DNA of 35,379 nucleotides from a virus. Positions 20,491-28,931 of this stretch are shown one piece after another; position 1 is the first letter of the stretch; every line of letters starts with the position of its first letter. Location: positions 1 through 35,379 of IMG/VR virus record IMGVR_UViG_3300032285_000304; one strand, written 5' to 3'. Under the pieces are notes generated by a model, which saw nothing but the letters and a program-made list of their open reading frames with translations, did no database searches and was not told the DNA's origin. Made by a program: the position numbers and the translations under genes.

Positions 20491-23033
20491 CAGTATTTCC
20501 CATCAGGCTGAAAGCGATAACGCATGTTTCCGAGACGCCAGAACGATCCAATGTCTTGGCTTTCAATTTTAATGGAAACCAAACGACCTCTAAAACGAGG
20601 GGTCACATAAGTTGTGGCTTGGGTCAATGTAAATGGCCCATAAGAATTTGGAGTCTGACCGGGATAGTCAGCCGTATAAAATGTAAGCTTTATGTTTGCC
20701 GTTTGGTTGCCATCGTAATAGCCCCATTTCATGTCAGGCCATACTTGGTCAATAAAAGTTTTTACATCGGCTTCATTCAACGCAAAATAACCCGTCTGAA
20801 ATGACGAATACATTGGCGTTCCATCAGCATCAGATGATGTTTCATGCTGATAAATATAATTGTTGGTTCCAGCACCAATTGGTGGTCCAAGCACAGATTC
20901 ATTTGTCCACGCGGTGCGAGAAACATATGGGTTTTCAGTGCTGTTAGTTCCGAAATCCCATTGATCCAACCAAACATTATATTTGATGTAGTGGCTTACT
21001 TCGCCGCCGTTTGCTTTTGTTGGAAAGTCCCAGCGAATTTCGCCAAAGCGGGAATTTGCACCAAAACGAATTCGGTCAAGCGCGTTTGTGTCAAGGTCTT
21101 GGAAAATAACATCCCAGATCGGGCATCTGATGGGTTCAACGCCATTACCAGAAAGTTTATAAAACTGGCTCTGGCCCATCCAATAAACAGTGCCAGCCAT
21201 TGAACCAGCAGCTTTTCTGCCAATCAGACCGCAACCTGTGCCAAGTTCGTTGAACTGATAAACGTATGGCAATCCAACATATTGCATCGCCCACAGACCA
21301 AGATCAGTCCAAAGCAAACCCTGTTGACCAGCTTGAATGCCTTGAACAATCCGTGATCCTTTTGGGATGCGATAACCACCAGCCTGATTAGTTAGCTGCA
21401 AAATCCAAGAATTGTAATTATCAACATCGCACCAACGCACTTGCATCGGGTCTTGTATGCCTGTGTATGTTGAGCCCCATGTAATAATTTGACGCTGCGG
21501 CATAGCGACAAACATGCCAGCATTGATCGGAGGAGCTTCTGGAATAACAAGGGCAATAAGATTACCGCTTGTTGGGTTCCATTGATAAATTGGTCCATTA
21601 AGCGGACATGCAATTAGCGTTTCGCCCCAGTTATCAAGTGTCCAATCTGAGGCGTTAATAGGCGTTCCGGTATTTGCAGTAGGCGCTGTTCCGGTGCCGT
21701 ATCCGCCAAGACCATAAGCATTGATGCCATATCCTGTACCCTGCGGAATAGGGCCAAGACCATTATAATACAAAAACTGAACTTGACCGCCATTTTCATA
21801 AGCGGTCAAAACAGTTGAACTTGCAGAGGCAGAAACAGAAGCCGATATTGTAAACACACTGTCTGAAACAATAGCTGTGACGATGTAATTGCCATCCAAA
21901 GTGATTCCCGTGTCCCCAATTGTAGTTGGAACAAGAACAGGAAACGACAGGCCAACGTCCAAGTTATGATTTGGCAGTGTCACATTTACAAAATCGCTTC
22001 CGGCTGTCGCCGTATAAAGCGGAACATCGCCATAGTTATTGAGCAATCCACCGGAAACATATGCTGAAGTTGTGGTGCTTCGAAATGTAACGCTATTGGT
22101 GGTGGATGAATAAACGACATAATTCCCATTATAACCGGAAGGATTAATTCCAGTGATATTAACAATACTGCCAACAGGGAAGGTATAAGATGTTGAGAAT
22201 GTGATTGTTGCAAACGTTCCCGTTCCAGATGCGCCTGTCACACTTATAGGTGATGCAACAGTGGAAAAAAGAGCGTTATCAGGATTTCCTGTCAGGTCTG
22301 TAGCATAGATCGAATATGTGTCCGCGCTCGCGCCCGAATTGTAAATTTGGTACAAACCAAAAAGCACAATACCGCCAACAGCAATCTGTGTTTTTATGTA
22401 AACAGAATCATAGTTGTCAGTATTGCTGCCAACATCCGTAACAATAACTTCGTTTCTGTTAATAGTAGTTTGAAACTTTACACTTGTATTTCTAAGTGTT
22501 GTTTGTGGCGTAATGTCCTGAGATGTTTTTGTGGCGTTTTTGATGACCAACAAAGAGCCACCACCGCCAGCTACAGTTCCCCCAGAAATATATGAAGCGG
22601 TTGTTGTGCCTGCATACGAAACACTATTGAGAGTTGATGCAGTTACAACATACGATCCATTATAGTTTGTCGGAATTATTCCACTAACTGTTATGGAATT
22701 TCCAACCGTGAATTTGAAAGGAGTTGAAAGGGTAAGTGTAACAACAGAACCTGTTCCAGAAGCACCCGAAACAGTTGCTGGAGCAATTCCATCTGCACCA
22801 ACGCCAAGATAGGCTTTTGCGTTTGTATCTTCCCAGCCCCAAAGGCAGCGGACCTTTGAGCCGATGCTGTTGCCAAAAAACTTAGTCCAACCGCCAAGCT
22901 TTTGAACAAGGCCACCCAACGTCCGGTCTGAAATAAACCGAACTAACTGGCTGTATGAAATAGCCGCCTCGTTGAGGGCAGGGGTCTTGTTTTGATCAAC
23001 GCCCGGAACAAGTTTGAATGAAGCATGGGGCAT
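20490..23033 (-). CDS. Tail-tubular-B / P22 gp10-like nozzle protein with beta inserts (847 aa)
   Basis: Size, position after an adaptor gene, and the C-terminal half (RQIITWGS, VRWCDVDNYNSWILQLTNQA, GTVYWMGQSQFYKLSGNGVE, then RFGEIRWDFPT) fit the beta-propeller nozzle or stabilisation protein of podovirus tails. The N-terminal half carries extra domains: residues 88-155 and 263-330 are two copies of one module (GASGTGSVVTLTL / GASGTGTFATITFS and YNGSYVVTASTLNSV / YNGNYVVYSSTTNSV), and 345-400 is a diverged third. The inserts may face outward. RBS and ATG at 23033. Confidence 0.82.
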   Translation of the reverse strand: MPHASFKLVPGVDQNKTPALNEAAISYSQLVRFISDRTLGGLVQKLGGWTKFFGNSIGSKVRCLWGWEDTNAKAYLGVGADGIAPATVSGASGTGSVVTLTLSTPFKFTVGNSITVSGIIPTNYNGSYVVTASTLNSVSYAGTTTASYISGGTVAGGGGSLLVIKNATKTSQDITPQTTLRNTSVKFQTTINRNEVIVTDVGSNTDNYDSVYIKTQIAVGGIVLFGLYQIYNSGASADTYSIYATDLTGNPDNALFSTVASPISVTGASGTGTFATITFSTSYTFPVGSIVNITGINPSGYNGNYVVYSSTTNSVTFRSTTTSAYVSGGLLNNYGDVPLYTATAGSDFVNVTLPNHNLDVGLSFPVLVPTTIGDTGITLDGNYIVTAIVSDSVFTISASVSASASSTVLTAYENGGQVQFLYYNGLGPIPQGTGYGINAYGLGGYGTGTAPTANTGTPINASDWTLDNWGETLIACPLNGPIYQWNPTSGNLIALVIPEAPPINAGMFVAMPQRQIITWGSTYTGIQDPMQVRWCDVDNYNSWILQLTNQAGGYRIPKGSRIVQGIQAGQQGLLWTDLGLWAMQYVGLPYVYQFNELGTGCGLIGRKAAGSMAGTVYWMGQSQFYKLSGNGVEPIRCPIWDVIFQDLDTNALDRIRFGANSRFGEIRWDFPTKANGGEVSHYIKYNVWLDQWDFGTNSTENPYVSRTAWTNESVLGPPIGAGTNNYIYQHETSSDADGTPMYSSFQTGYFALNEADVKTFIDQVWPDMKWGYYDGNQTANIKLTFYTADYPGQTPNSYGPFTLTQATTYVTPRFRGRLVSIKIESQDIGSFWRLGNMRYRFQPDGKY

Positions 23034-23036
23034 TTA

Positions 23037-23789
23037 TTATCCCCGAGTTGGAGTAGCAAACGGAGAAGGAGACTGAGACGACCAGCCAGAAGCCTCGAAC
23101 TTCTTTCTTGCTTCTTCGACCGCAGCGCCCTTCAATAGTGCCTGATATTGCCCCTCATAGCTTTGAGCCATTTGAGGGTCATCATTTTGCCGTCCAAAGT
23201 TGCGCTGATATGCGCTGATGTAGACCATTGAAACCATGATAAAGAGATCGGGCAAGTTAAGACTGATAAATGTTGTTGGGTTCGACTCTGACAAACTGGC
23301 AGGTCGATATGTTCCAACAAGCTCAACCGTGTAACTTGCATTAGGATATGGGCCAACCAAAAAGGTATAGTCATCGAAGGGAACCCAATATTTAGGGATG
23401 TCCTGATACGAGGACGAGCCATAAACCTGATCTAGAAACTCCTTCGTCGTAGGAAGAAGAGGGTTTCTGGTTCCGTTATCTGGGTTTGAAGTCCCTGCGG
23501 GGGTGATGACGTTAATCTGTTCCGGCACCACAAGGGTTCCATAAGGGAACGTATCGGCTGGAACGCTCAGAACCCGGCTACCTACGGTTAAGCTATAAGC
23601 AGTCGTAGACCCTGATGTGAACAGGAAGTCGAGATCGCGATACATGCGATTCTCGGCGTAGGTAATCATCTGCGGAAGTACAATCTGGAAAGCAGAATCA
23701 GTTGGTTCCACGACCGCCATAGTCGAAATCTGGGCGACATAACTTGTCGTGCCAGATACCGTGCCATTATATGACAAACCTGTGGTCAT
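23037..23789 (-). CDS. Adaptor / tail-tubular-A-like connector protein (250 aa)
   Basis: Beta-rich sequence with QIVLPQMITYAENRMYRDLD near residue 35, FPYGTLVVPEQINVITP, and a helical C-terminus (QRNFGRQNDDPQMAQSYEGQ). The layout is that of the adaptor proteins that form the ring between connector and nozzle in podoviruses, and its neighbour downstream is the nozzle-like protein. GGAG precedes the ATG at 23789. A second, different adaptor-like protein is at 34045-34737. Confidence 0.78.
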   Translation of the reverse strand: MTTGLSYNGTVSGTTSYVAQISTMAVVEPTDSAFQIVLPQMITYAENRMYRDLDFLFTSGSTTAYSLTVGSRVLSVPADTFPYGTLVVPEQINVITPAGTSNPDNGTRNPLLPTTKEFLDQVYGSSSYQDIPKYWVPFDDYTFLVGPYPNASYTVELVGTYRPASLSESNPTTFISLNLPDLFIMVSMVYISAYQRNFGRQNDDPQMAQSYEGQYQALLKGAAVEEARKKFEASGWSSQSPSPFATPTRG

Positions 23790-23823
23790 GGGAAAACTCC
23801 GCTACCCCGCTGTTATACCACCA

Positions 23824-24342
23824 TCACGCAGCTTTTGCCATCTGGAGGCCGACAGCTTTAACTTCTTCCACACGGCGACCCCAGCCCTTGCCAAAGGTTC
23901 CCCAAGTCGGCAGCTTCTGGAGAAAGTCGAGGCGCATGTCGCAAATGGCATCAACGGTCTGTTCTGAGTCGCAAGCCAAAATAGCATCCATCGACTTGGG
24001 GCCGATCACGCCATCGTCAGGCACCCCAGCGATACGCTGGAGATACTTAGCGGCACGGCCAGTGCCAGAATTAACCGCCAAGTCGTACGCTGCATAATCC
24101 ACGCCAGATGGAAGTTGATCGCCTTTGATCTTGTCCCAATAGTTCTTTTTATACAAAGGTTTAACAGCATCTGGCGTCAAGGCCCGCATCTCTGATTCGT
24201 CAACTTCTCTGCCGACAAACTCTTCCCAAACCTTTTTGGTCACGCCAAGATTTGTCATGCCGCCCGGGTCTTTTGGATTGTTCACATAACCGCCCTCATG
24301 TTTGAGGACCATCTGGAAGGATTTTTCCCAATTCTCGTTCAT
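23824..24342 (-). CDS. GH108-type endolysin (N-acetylmuramidase)
   Basis: It cuts peptidoglycan at the end of infection. The N-terminal domain has the family motif KHEGGYVNNPKDPGGMTNLG (residues 14-33) with catalytic E16. The second half (DLAVNSGTGRAAKYLQRIAG, then DDGVIGPKSMDAI) is the C-terminal peptidoglycan-binding domain. At 172 residues it is of usual length. The start is the ATG at 24342, overlapping the holin stop (TGATG). No signal sequence is present, so it needs the holin. Confidence 0.93.
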   Translation of the reverse strand: MNENWEKSFQMVLKHEGGYVNNPKDPGGMTNLGVTKKVWEEFVGREVDESEMRALTPDAVKPLYKKNYWDKIKGDQLPSGVDYAAYDLAVNSGTGRAAKYLQRIAGVPDDGVIGPKSMDAILACDSEQTVDAICDMRLDFLQKLPTWGTFGKGWGRRVEEVKAVGLQMAKAA

Positions 24343-24866
24343 TTGCCGAGTTCCTTTGATGTCAGCGCATCCGTCTTGGCCTTCGAGCCAGCCGACGAGC
24401 CATAATAGAAGTTTACAACACCCGTCCAAGCCGTGCCGAGAGCGCCAAGCATCATCAGCAAGGCTTCTGTGCCGTTTTTGGGCATCCCGTTGACGAGCAT
24501 CCAGACAAGGATGCCAAAGAAGCCGACTGTGATGGCGACAGCCAAGACTTTCGGCACCCAGTCCTTTGTCTCCATCTGCATCTTGCGGGCGCTGTCACGA
24601 TCTGCGGCGCTAATGCGTTCCAGATCAATGTCCAGTTCCTTCATGCGGGTCTTGAAGTCGGCGTCGATCTTTTTAATGTCCGAAAGCTGTTCGGGCGTGG
24701 CGCTGCCAAGAGCCTTTGATAAATCTTCTTCAGTGCCCTCTTCGTGCCCCAGCAGCACATTGGACAGGGTTTTGACAGCCAAGCCAGCCATCGGGCCACC
24801 CAGTGCGGTGGCGAGGGTTGGTGCAACCTGACCCAGAAGGGGGCCAAAACTTTTCAAAAGGTCCAT
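24339..24866 (-). CDS. 3TM-type holin
   Basis: The protein has a hydrophobic Gly/Ala N-terminus (VAPTLATALGGPMAGLAVKT, about residues 14-33), a charged middle (about 45-100: TPEQLSDIKKIDADFKTRMK), and two transmembrane segments (VLAVAITVGFFGILVWMLV, about 107-125, and LLMMLGALGTAWTGVVNFYY). This fits the family annotated as GTA/phage 3TM holin. It is coupled to the endolysin. GGAGG precedes the ATG at 24866. Confidence 0.9.
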   Translation of the reverse strand: MDLLKSFGPLLGQVAPTLATALGGPMAGLAVKTLSNVLLGHEEGTEEDLSKALGSATPEQLSDIKKIDADFKTRMKELDIDLERISAADRDSARKMQMETKDWVPKVLAVAITVGFFGILVWMLVNGMPKNGTEALLMMLGALGTAWTGVVNFYYGSSAGSKAKTDALTSKELGK

Positions 24867-24875
24867 TTCAGCCTC

Positions 24876-25349
24876 CTATTTGATCGACAAGCTGATCGTT
24901 ACGATCATGCCAATGACAAGCATCACAACAACAAGAGCAGCCATGCCAAAAACTTTAAGCTGATGCATGTTTTCTTCATGCTCTTTTTGAGCAGCTATTT
25001 GGGCTGCTTTCTGTTGTTTATGGATGTGAATGATCTCGCGTTGGACCTCTTCCCATCCACGCAATCCATATTGAGCAATGAAGGCATTTTGCACTTCATA
25101 AAACCAAGCCTGCGCCTGTTTGCGCTTGACCACAATGTCCATAGCCATCTCTTCAACAGAGACGCCGGAGAACAGTTTGGGTTTGGGAGGGGCCGCAGAT
25201 AGTTGCGTTAGCTTGGCGACAGAGCCGTAAAGCTTGGCAACATCACTCGCCATGCCTTCAATTTCTTTGCCAACTTTAATGCCGCCCTTGATGGCCTCGT
25301 AGGCCATTTTTGCGCCACCAAAGATGAGTGAGATGGTGGCGGGGTCCAT
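24876..25349 (-). CDS. Membrane-anchored protein of the lysis region (157 aa)
   Basis: A soluble N-terminal part with hydrophobic helices, a basic/Gln-rich helix (HIHKQQKAAQIAAQKEHEEN) and one C-terminal transmembrane segment (VFGMAALVVVMLVIGMIVTI). Similar proteins sit beside holins in podoviruses from aquatic sources, as I recall. It may be a tail-anchored lysis accessory; no spanin lipobox is visible. Its ATG overlaps the previous stop (TAATG). Confidence 0.8.
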   Translation of the reverse strand: MDPATISLIFGGAKMAYEAIKGGIKVGKEIEGMASDVAKLYGSVAKLTQLSAAPPKPKLFSGVSVEEMAMDIVVKRKQAQAWFYEVQNAFIAQYGLRGWEEVQREIIHIHKQQKAAQIAAQKEHEENMHQLKVFGMAALVVVMLVIGMIVTISLSIK

Positions 25350-25570
25350 TATTTGTCTGCCTTTGCATCCAGCTTGTCAAAAATCTGCTTGAGAATGGCC
25401 TTAACTTCAGTGATGTCAGCGCGATAATCGTCTTTGGCGACATATTCTTTGGGCAGCTCCGCAACACGGTCTTCCAATTTTTGGATTTTGCGCGTGGTTG
25501 TATTCAATACATACACCGCGAGAAACCCTGCGATGGAAACGACCATGTTGAAGAGCTGCTGGGTGTCCAT
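25349..25570 (-). CDS. Small membrane protein with coiled coil (73 aa)
   Basis: One N-terminal transmembrane segment (about residues 7-23: NMVVSIAGFLAVYVLN) is followed by a charged coiled coil (TRKIQKLEDRVAELPKEYVA, then a second helix). This layout is common in lysis-region accessory proteins and could be an i-spanin-like or antiholin-type protein; a matching outer-membrane spanin is not visible. It is coupled on both sides by TAATG overlaps. Confidence 0.8.
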   Translation of the reverse strand: MDTQQLFNMVVSIAGFLAVYVLNTTTRKIQKLEDRVAELPKEYVAKDDYRADITEVKAILKQIFDKLDAKADK

Positions 25571-25758
25571 TATTGAACCGTTTCCTCTGGTTCGGTGCCA
25601 TCAATGGCGTCTTTGGCTTCAGCCACAACCTGTTCACCCTGTGCCTTAATGGCAGAGATGATTTCGTTCACTTCCGCAAATGGGCGCTGGCCCAGAGCGT
25701 TCAGAACCAAGTTCCACTGAGCCAGTGTCAGCTTGATGTCGATTGGCAGATTTTCCAT
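25570..25758 (-). CDS. Small conserved phage protein (62 aa)
   Basis: The pattern LTLAQWNLVLNALGQRPFAE and VNEIISAIKAQGEQV is a recurring small phage protein near lysis and tail genes; function unknown to me. It is soluble, helical and acidic at the C-terminus. Its ATG overlaps the TctC-like stop, and its stop overlaps the next start, each as TAATG. Confidence 0.8.
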   Translation of the reverse strand: MENLPIDIKLTLAQWNLVLNALGQRPFAEVNEIISAIKAQGEQVVAEAKDAIDGTEPEETVQ

Positions 25759-26714
25759 TAACTTCCCCTCTGAAATTCAGAAATTCGACGGACAATCTTT
25801 TGGTCCGTCGATACCATTGATCTTACTATTTCTTGCGTCTCATTCCAAGAGAGCGGGGACGGAACGACCCCTATTTTGGTGGCATCGGCCTGATATTCGG
25901 GGTCTGTGACAGTCCGCTCAAACAAAGTGCGAAGATACGCAAGGCGAAGCTCTGGTACGCCGGGAGGTGCCGCAAATGGGCGCGACAAAATCAAAAGGCG
26001 TTCAAACGCTTCAACCAGCTTCCGGTCTTCTTCTGTCGCGGCCAATTCCATCGCAGTCGTGACAAATTGAAGGCTCTTATGACGAATGCGCCCATTGCCA
26101 TATTGGATCAATGGCAGGATCGTCGTGTCAGTCAGCCAAGCGGGGCTGGTCGTGCGGATGCCAGTCAGGCTGTAGGCAACCAGATTGATCTCACCACGCT
26201 CAAAAGCCAGCTTGGCCTGTGTGCTGTCGGCATAGCCGACCACTTCCTTCATATCCCAACGCAGGACGCTGTTGATGAGGCGAACATGATTGATGGATGA
26301 GCCACCCTCTATGCCAGCCACCAGCGGGTCTGATCCGGCCTTTGACCAGAACACAAAAGGTTCGCGCCGACCATCGACCGCAGAACCTAGCCAGCCAAAT
26401 TTGCTGATGTCGTATTTGACACTCTCACCTTTGGCGAGAAACTGAACGGGGACGCGGCTGTCGAGGGTTCCGATCTCTGTGCCATCTTTTGGTGCCACGT
26501 TGTAAAGGTAATTGGCAGCAGAGACGCCAGCAGCGCCCGGAACAGCTTTGATCGTGACAGGTTGGCCCGAATACTTCTTTAAGTGCTGTGCAAAAACACG
26601 CGCATGGATCATATACCCACCGCTGACCGTGTGGACAATGATCTTTAGCTCTTCAGCCGCCGCGCCAGCAGTTAAGATTAGCCAGATTAAGGTACAGTAT
26701 AGGAACTGGGCCAT
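25758..26714 (-). CDS. Bug/TctC-family periplasmic solute-binding protein
   Basis: Bacterial members bind carboxylates for tripartite tricarboxylate transporters. The N-terminus MAQFLYCTLIWLILTAGAAA is a hydrophobic signal-like peptide with a likely cut before EELK. Family sequence follows: RVFAQHLKKYSGQPVTIKAV, then PGAAGVSAANYLYNVAPKDG (about residues 59-78), the conserved segment of Bug proteins, and a long C-terminal lobe (about 318 residues total, normal). It overlaps the PP-loop gene by 28 bases and is joined to the lysis genes by TAATG, so it belongs to the phage operon. No TctA/TctB membrane genes are present. An ATG at 26729 is an alternative start. Confidence 0.87.
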   Translation of the reverse strand: MAQFLYCTLIWLILTAGAAAEELKIIVHTVSGGYMIHARVFAQHLKKYSGQPVTIKAVPGAAGVSAANYLYNVAPKDGTEIGTLDSRVPVQFLAKGESVKYDISKFGWLGSAVDGRREPFVFWSKAGSDPLVAGIEGGSSINHVRLINSVLRWDMKEVVGYADSTQAKLAFERGEINLVAYSLTGIRTTSPAWLTDTTILPLIQYGNGRIRHKSLQFVTTAMELAATEEDRKLVEAFERLLILSRPFAAPPGVPELRLAYLRTLFERTVTDPEYQADATKIGVVPSPLSWNETQEIVRSMVSTDQKIVRRISEFQRGS

Positions 26715-27475
26715 GTCGGCACATCCCATGTATTGAGTTCATTTGGCTGCTGTCCAGCAACCCATGACCTCATGCTGTACCATTTGCCATTTGGCAACAT
26801 GCAATTTGCTTTAGCAGTTGCACCAGCTTCTGCTGGCGTTTTTCCTTCATTGAGTTGTTTTTTAAACCAAGATGTTTTGTCAGATTTTAATTTATCTGAA
26901 GTTTTTGGATACCGAACCAAGTCAATTAGCTCTTTTGGCATTTCAGCCAATGCGTAAGCTTGATTGTAATCCATATCCAAAAGTGTAAATTCAACGCTCC
27001 CGCGAGTTGCATTCGCGATAAAAAGTTCACGGGCTACCCACGAGCCGGGACGGCGCGTCTCCCCAATTGTTCCACCATTACCAAAACCATCATTTTCCCA
27101 CTCATGCGACAAGCAAATACGATCAAATTCAAAATTATTGATCTTTGGAATAGCATAACGAGCGAAATACCCCGCTGTATTGTTTGGCAACATAGGGTCT
27201 TGGGCAAGAAGCTCTTCCACAATAGGTTCTTGGATAAATGTGAAATTGCGAACATTCTCATTAAGCCATGAAGAAATTGCAGTTAATTTTCCCACTTGAT
27301 CTGGAGAAAAATCTTCGCGAGCAAAAGTGCGAATTTCATAATTTAAGAATAGGCTTTGGTCAGTATTGCCAAGATCAAAATTGATGGCCGAAATCTCATC
27401 GGAAGTCTCAGTCAGAAGCTTCCAAAGCAGATAAGTTGAGTCCATGCCACCAGTTAAAGTTACAAGCGTTTTCAT
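26687..27475 (-). CDS. PP-loop (N-type ATP pyrophosphatase) family protein
   Basis: The first 21 residues hold a PP-loop (LTGGMDSTYLLWKLL, with TGGMDST in place of SGGxDS), the ATP site of enzymes such as QueC, asparagine synthetase and tRNA-modifying ligases. Later parts (FDRICLSHEWENDGFGNGG, KANCMLPNGKWYSMRSW) do not show the zinc-binding cysteine cluster of QueC, so I do not call it QueC. Substrate unknown: a nucleotide or small molecule to be adenylated. The gene looks AT-richer than its neighbours. The ATG at 27475 overlaps the upstream stop (TAATG). Confidence 0.82.
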   Translation of the reverse strand: MKTLVTLTGGMDSTYLLWKLLTETSDEISAINFDLGNTDQSLFLNYEIRTFAREDFSPDQVGKLTAISSWLNENVRNFTFIQEPIVEELLAQDPMLPNNTAGYFARYAIPKINNFEFDRICLSHEWENDGFGNGGTIGETRRPGSWVARELFIANATRGSVEFTLLDMDYNQAYALAEMPKELIDLVRYPKTSDKLKSDKTSWFKKQLNEGKTPAEAGATAKANCMLPNGKWYSMRSWVAGQQPNELNTWDVPTWPSSYTVP

Positions 27476-27858
27476 TATGCTGTCCGATCCAAAATAATGT
27501 CCCACTCTTGTGAAATGTCATCCCAAACAGCCGCATACCCATTTGGAACTTCTGGTTTTGAAATTGGAGCTTCCCATTTGCCAGTTTCTGTATTCAAAGT
27601 CCAAGACGCAGGAATTTCAGAACGCAAAAAAACGTCTGCGCTTGGAACATAAAAATCTCCAGAACTAGCAAAAACACCACGAAAGTTGCCGTTGTAACTT
27701 GTTTGCTTCCAAAAAGTATTATCTCCAAAAATGGATTGGCAGAATGTAATTCCAATAGGTTCGCTTTCTGGAAACTCAAGATTTTCAATGTCATCGTTGT
27801 TTACAACGATAACTCTTAAAACCATGTTGTTTTCATCAAGTTCAGCAAAATGCGCCAT
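27475..27858 (-). CDS. Tail-associated conserved phage protein (127 aa)
   Basis: MAHFAELDENNMVLRVIVVN at the start and KQTSYNGNFRGVFASSGDFY in the middle are typical of a small protein found next to fibre genes in many aquatic phages, especially cyanophages. It may be a fibre accessory or chaperone; function unproven. It lies 8 bases downstream of the glycine-rich adhesin. Confidence 0.82.
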   Translation of the reverse strand: MAHFAELDENNMVLRVIVVNNDDIENLEFPESEPIGITFCQSIFGDNTFWKQTSYNGNFRGVFASSGDFYVPSADVFLRSEIPASWTLNTETGKWEAPISKPEVPNGYAAVWDDISQEWDIILDRTA

Positions 27859-27866
27859 ATTTCACC

Positions 27867-28931
27867 TTACTGATATTGATAGCGGATAATGACGATACCG
27901 GAACCACCTGTGCCACCATTATATTGACCAGTAAATCCACTTTGATGGCCGCAACCACCACCGCCGCCGCCAGTATTATTCGTTCCATTGCCACCGTTTG
28001 TGTTGCCAGTTCCCTGCCCACCACCACCAGAGCCACCAGCGCCACCAGCATTGCCGATACCGTAAAGACCGCCACCGCCACCGCCACCGTAATAAACAGA
28101 TGAACCAGAAATAGAGGAAGCAACGCCAATACCGCCAACGCCACCCGCCGTTCCAGACGCATTACCGCCAGTTGCACCCGCGCCGCCGCCACCACCTGAC
28201 CCATAGCTAGGCGATACGTCAGCACCAGAACCGCCGCTATTCCCGTAAGATGTCCATCCAGAATATGTGTTTTTATTGGAAGTGCCGGGATTGCTGGAAT
28301 AGTTACCACCACCACCACCAGAACCGCCAGCAACCCCGTTGCCAGCGCCATAAGCACCACCACCACCGCCGCCTTTTGCAACAAAGCTTGCGGTAAACGA
28401 TGAGTCCCCACCATTTGATCCAAGCGTACCAATAGTTCCGGGTTTGCTATTGCCCGGTCCACCCGGCCCACCAGCACCAACAGTAATTGCATAAGATGTA
28501 ACTGAAGCGGCATATGCGCTATTTGTTAAAACTTGACCAGCACCACCACCGCCTGTGGTTCGAGCATAACCGGGGGCAACGCTATTTCCAGCGCCACCGC
28601 CGCCACCAGCAACAACAAGAATTTCAAGGTTATTATTGACATTACCAAGAGAAGAAACTGTAAATGTTCCAGACCCCGTAAAGGTATGAATTTTATAATT
28701 GCCACTGGTCGTAATCGTCCCGCCCGTTGCAACGATAAATGTCTGGTTTGCAGTTGGCCCCGTGCCATAAAACGCATTCATGCTGATTGCGCCGGACGAA
28801 AATGTGAACGGCCCAGCGGTGGACGTATAGTAAGTCGTCCCGCGATATGCGTTCAAATTATTCCCGCGACCAAACAACGTGTTGATGTCATTGATTGAAA
28901 TAGCGCCGGATGATGGAAGATAAGTAGCCAT
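27867..28931 (-). CDS. Glycine-rich tail adhesin (354 aa)
   Basis: The N-terminal 70 residues (SGAISINDINTLFGRGNNLN, later SGAISMNAFYG) are a common attachment segment of phage glycine-rich proteins. A beta segment (YKIHTFTGSGTFTVSSLG) leads into about 230 residues dominated by glycine runs, the hallmark of adhesin glycine-rich motifs. It ends GGSGIVIIRYQYQ. It is coupled to the upstream fibre by TAATG, matching the arrangement of the other fibre/adhesin pair. Long open frames on both strands here come from the GGN codon bias. Confidence 0.85.
   Translation of the reverse strand: MATYLPSSGAISINDINTLFGRGNNLNAYRGTTYYTSTAGPFTFSSGAISMNAFYGTGPTANQTFIVATGGTITTSGNYKIHTFTGSGTFTVSSLGNVNNNLEILVVAGGGGGAGNSVAPGYARTTGGGGAGQVLTNSAYAASVTSYAITVGAGGPGGPGNSKPGTIGTLGSNGGDSSFTASFVAKGGGGGGAYGAGNGVAGGSGGGGGNYSSNPGTSNKNTYSGWTSYGNSGGSGADVSPSYGSGGGGGAGATGGNASGTAGGVGGIGVASSISGSSVYYGGGGGGGLYGIGNAGGAGGSGGGGQGTGNTNGGNGTNNTGGGGGGCGHQSGFTGQYNGGTGGSGIVIIRYQYQ

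Noticed and set aside
26687-27475. Calling the PP-loop protein QueC
   Set aside because: The ATP motif is present, but the cysteine zinc cluster and pathway partners are not seen.
27842-28513. Long alternative frame (223 aa) on the minus strand over the glycine-rich adhesin
   Set aside because: It is a side effect of GGN-rich codons; its product is a Val/Leu/Ala low-complexity string, and the adhesin frame has the typical N-terminal domain.
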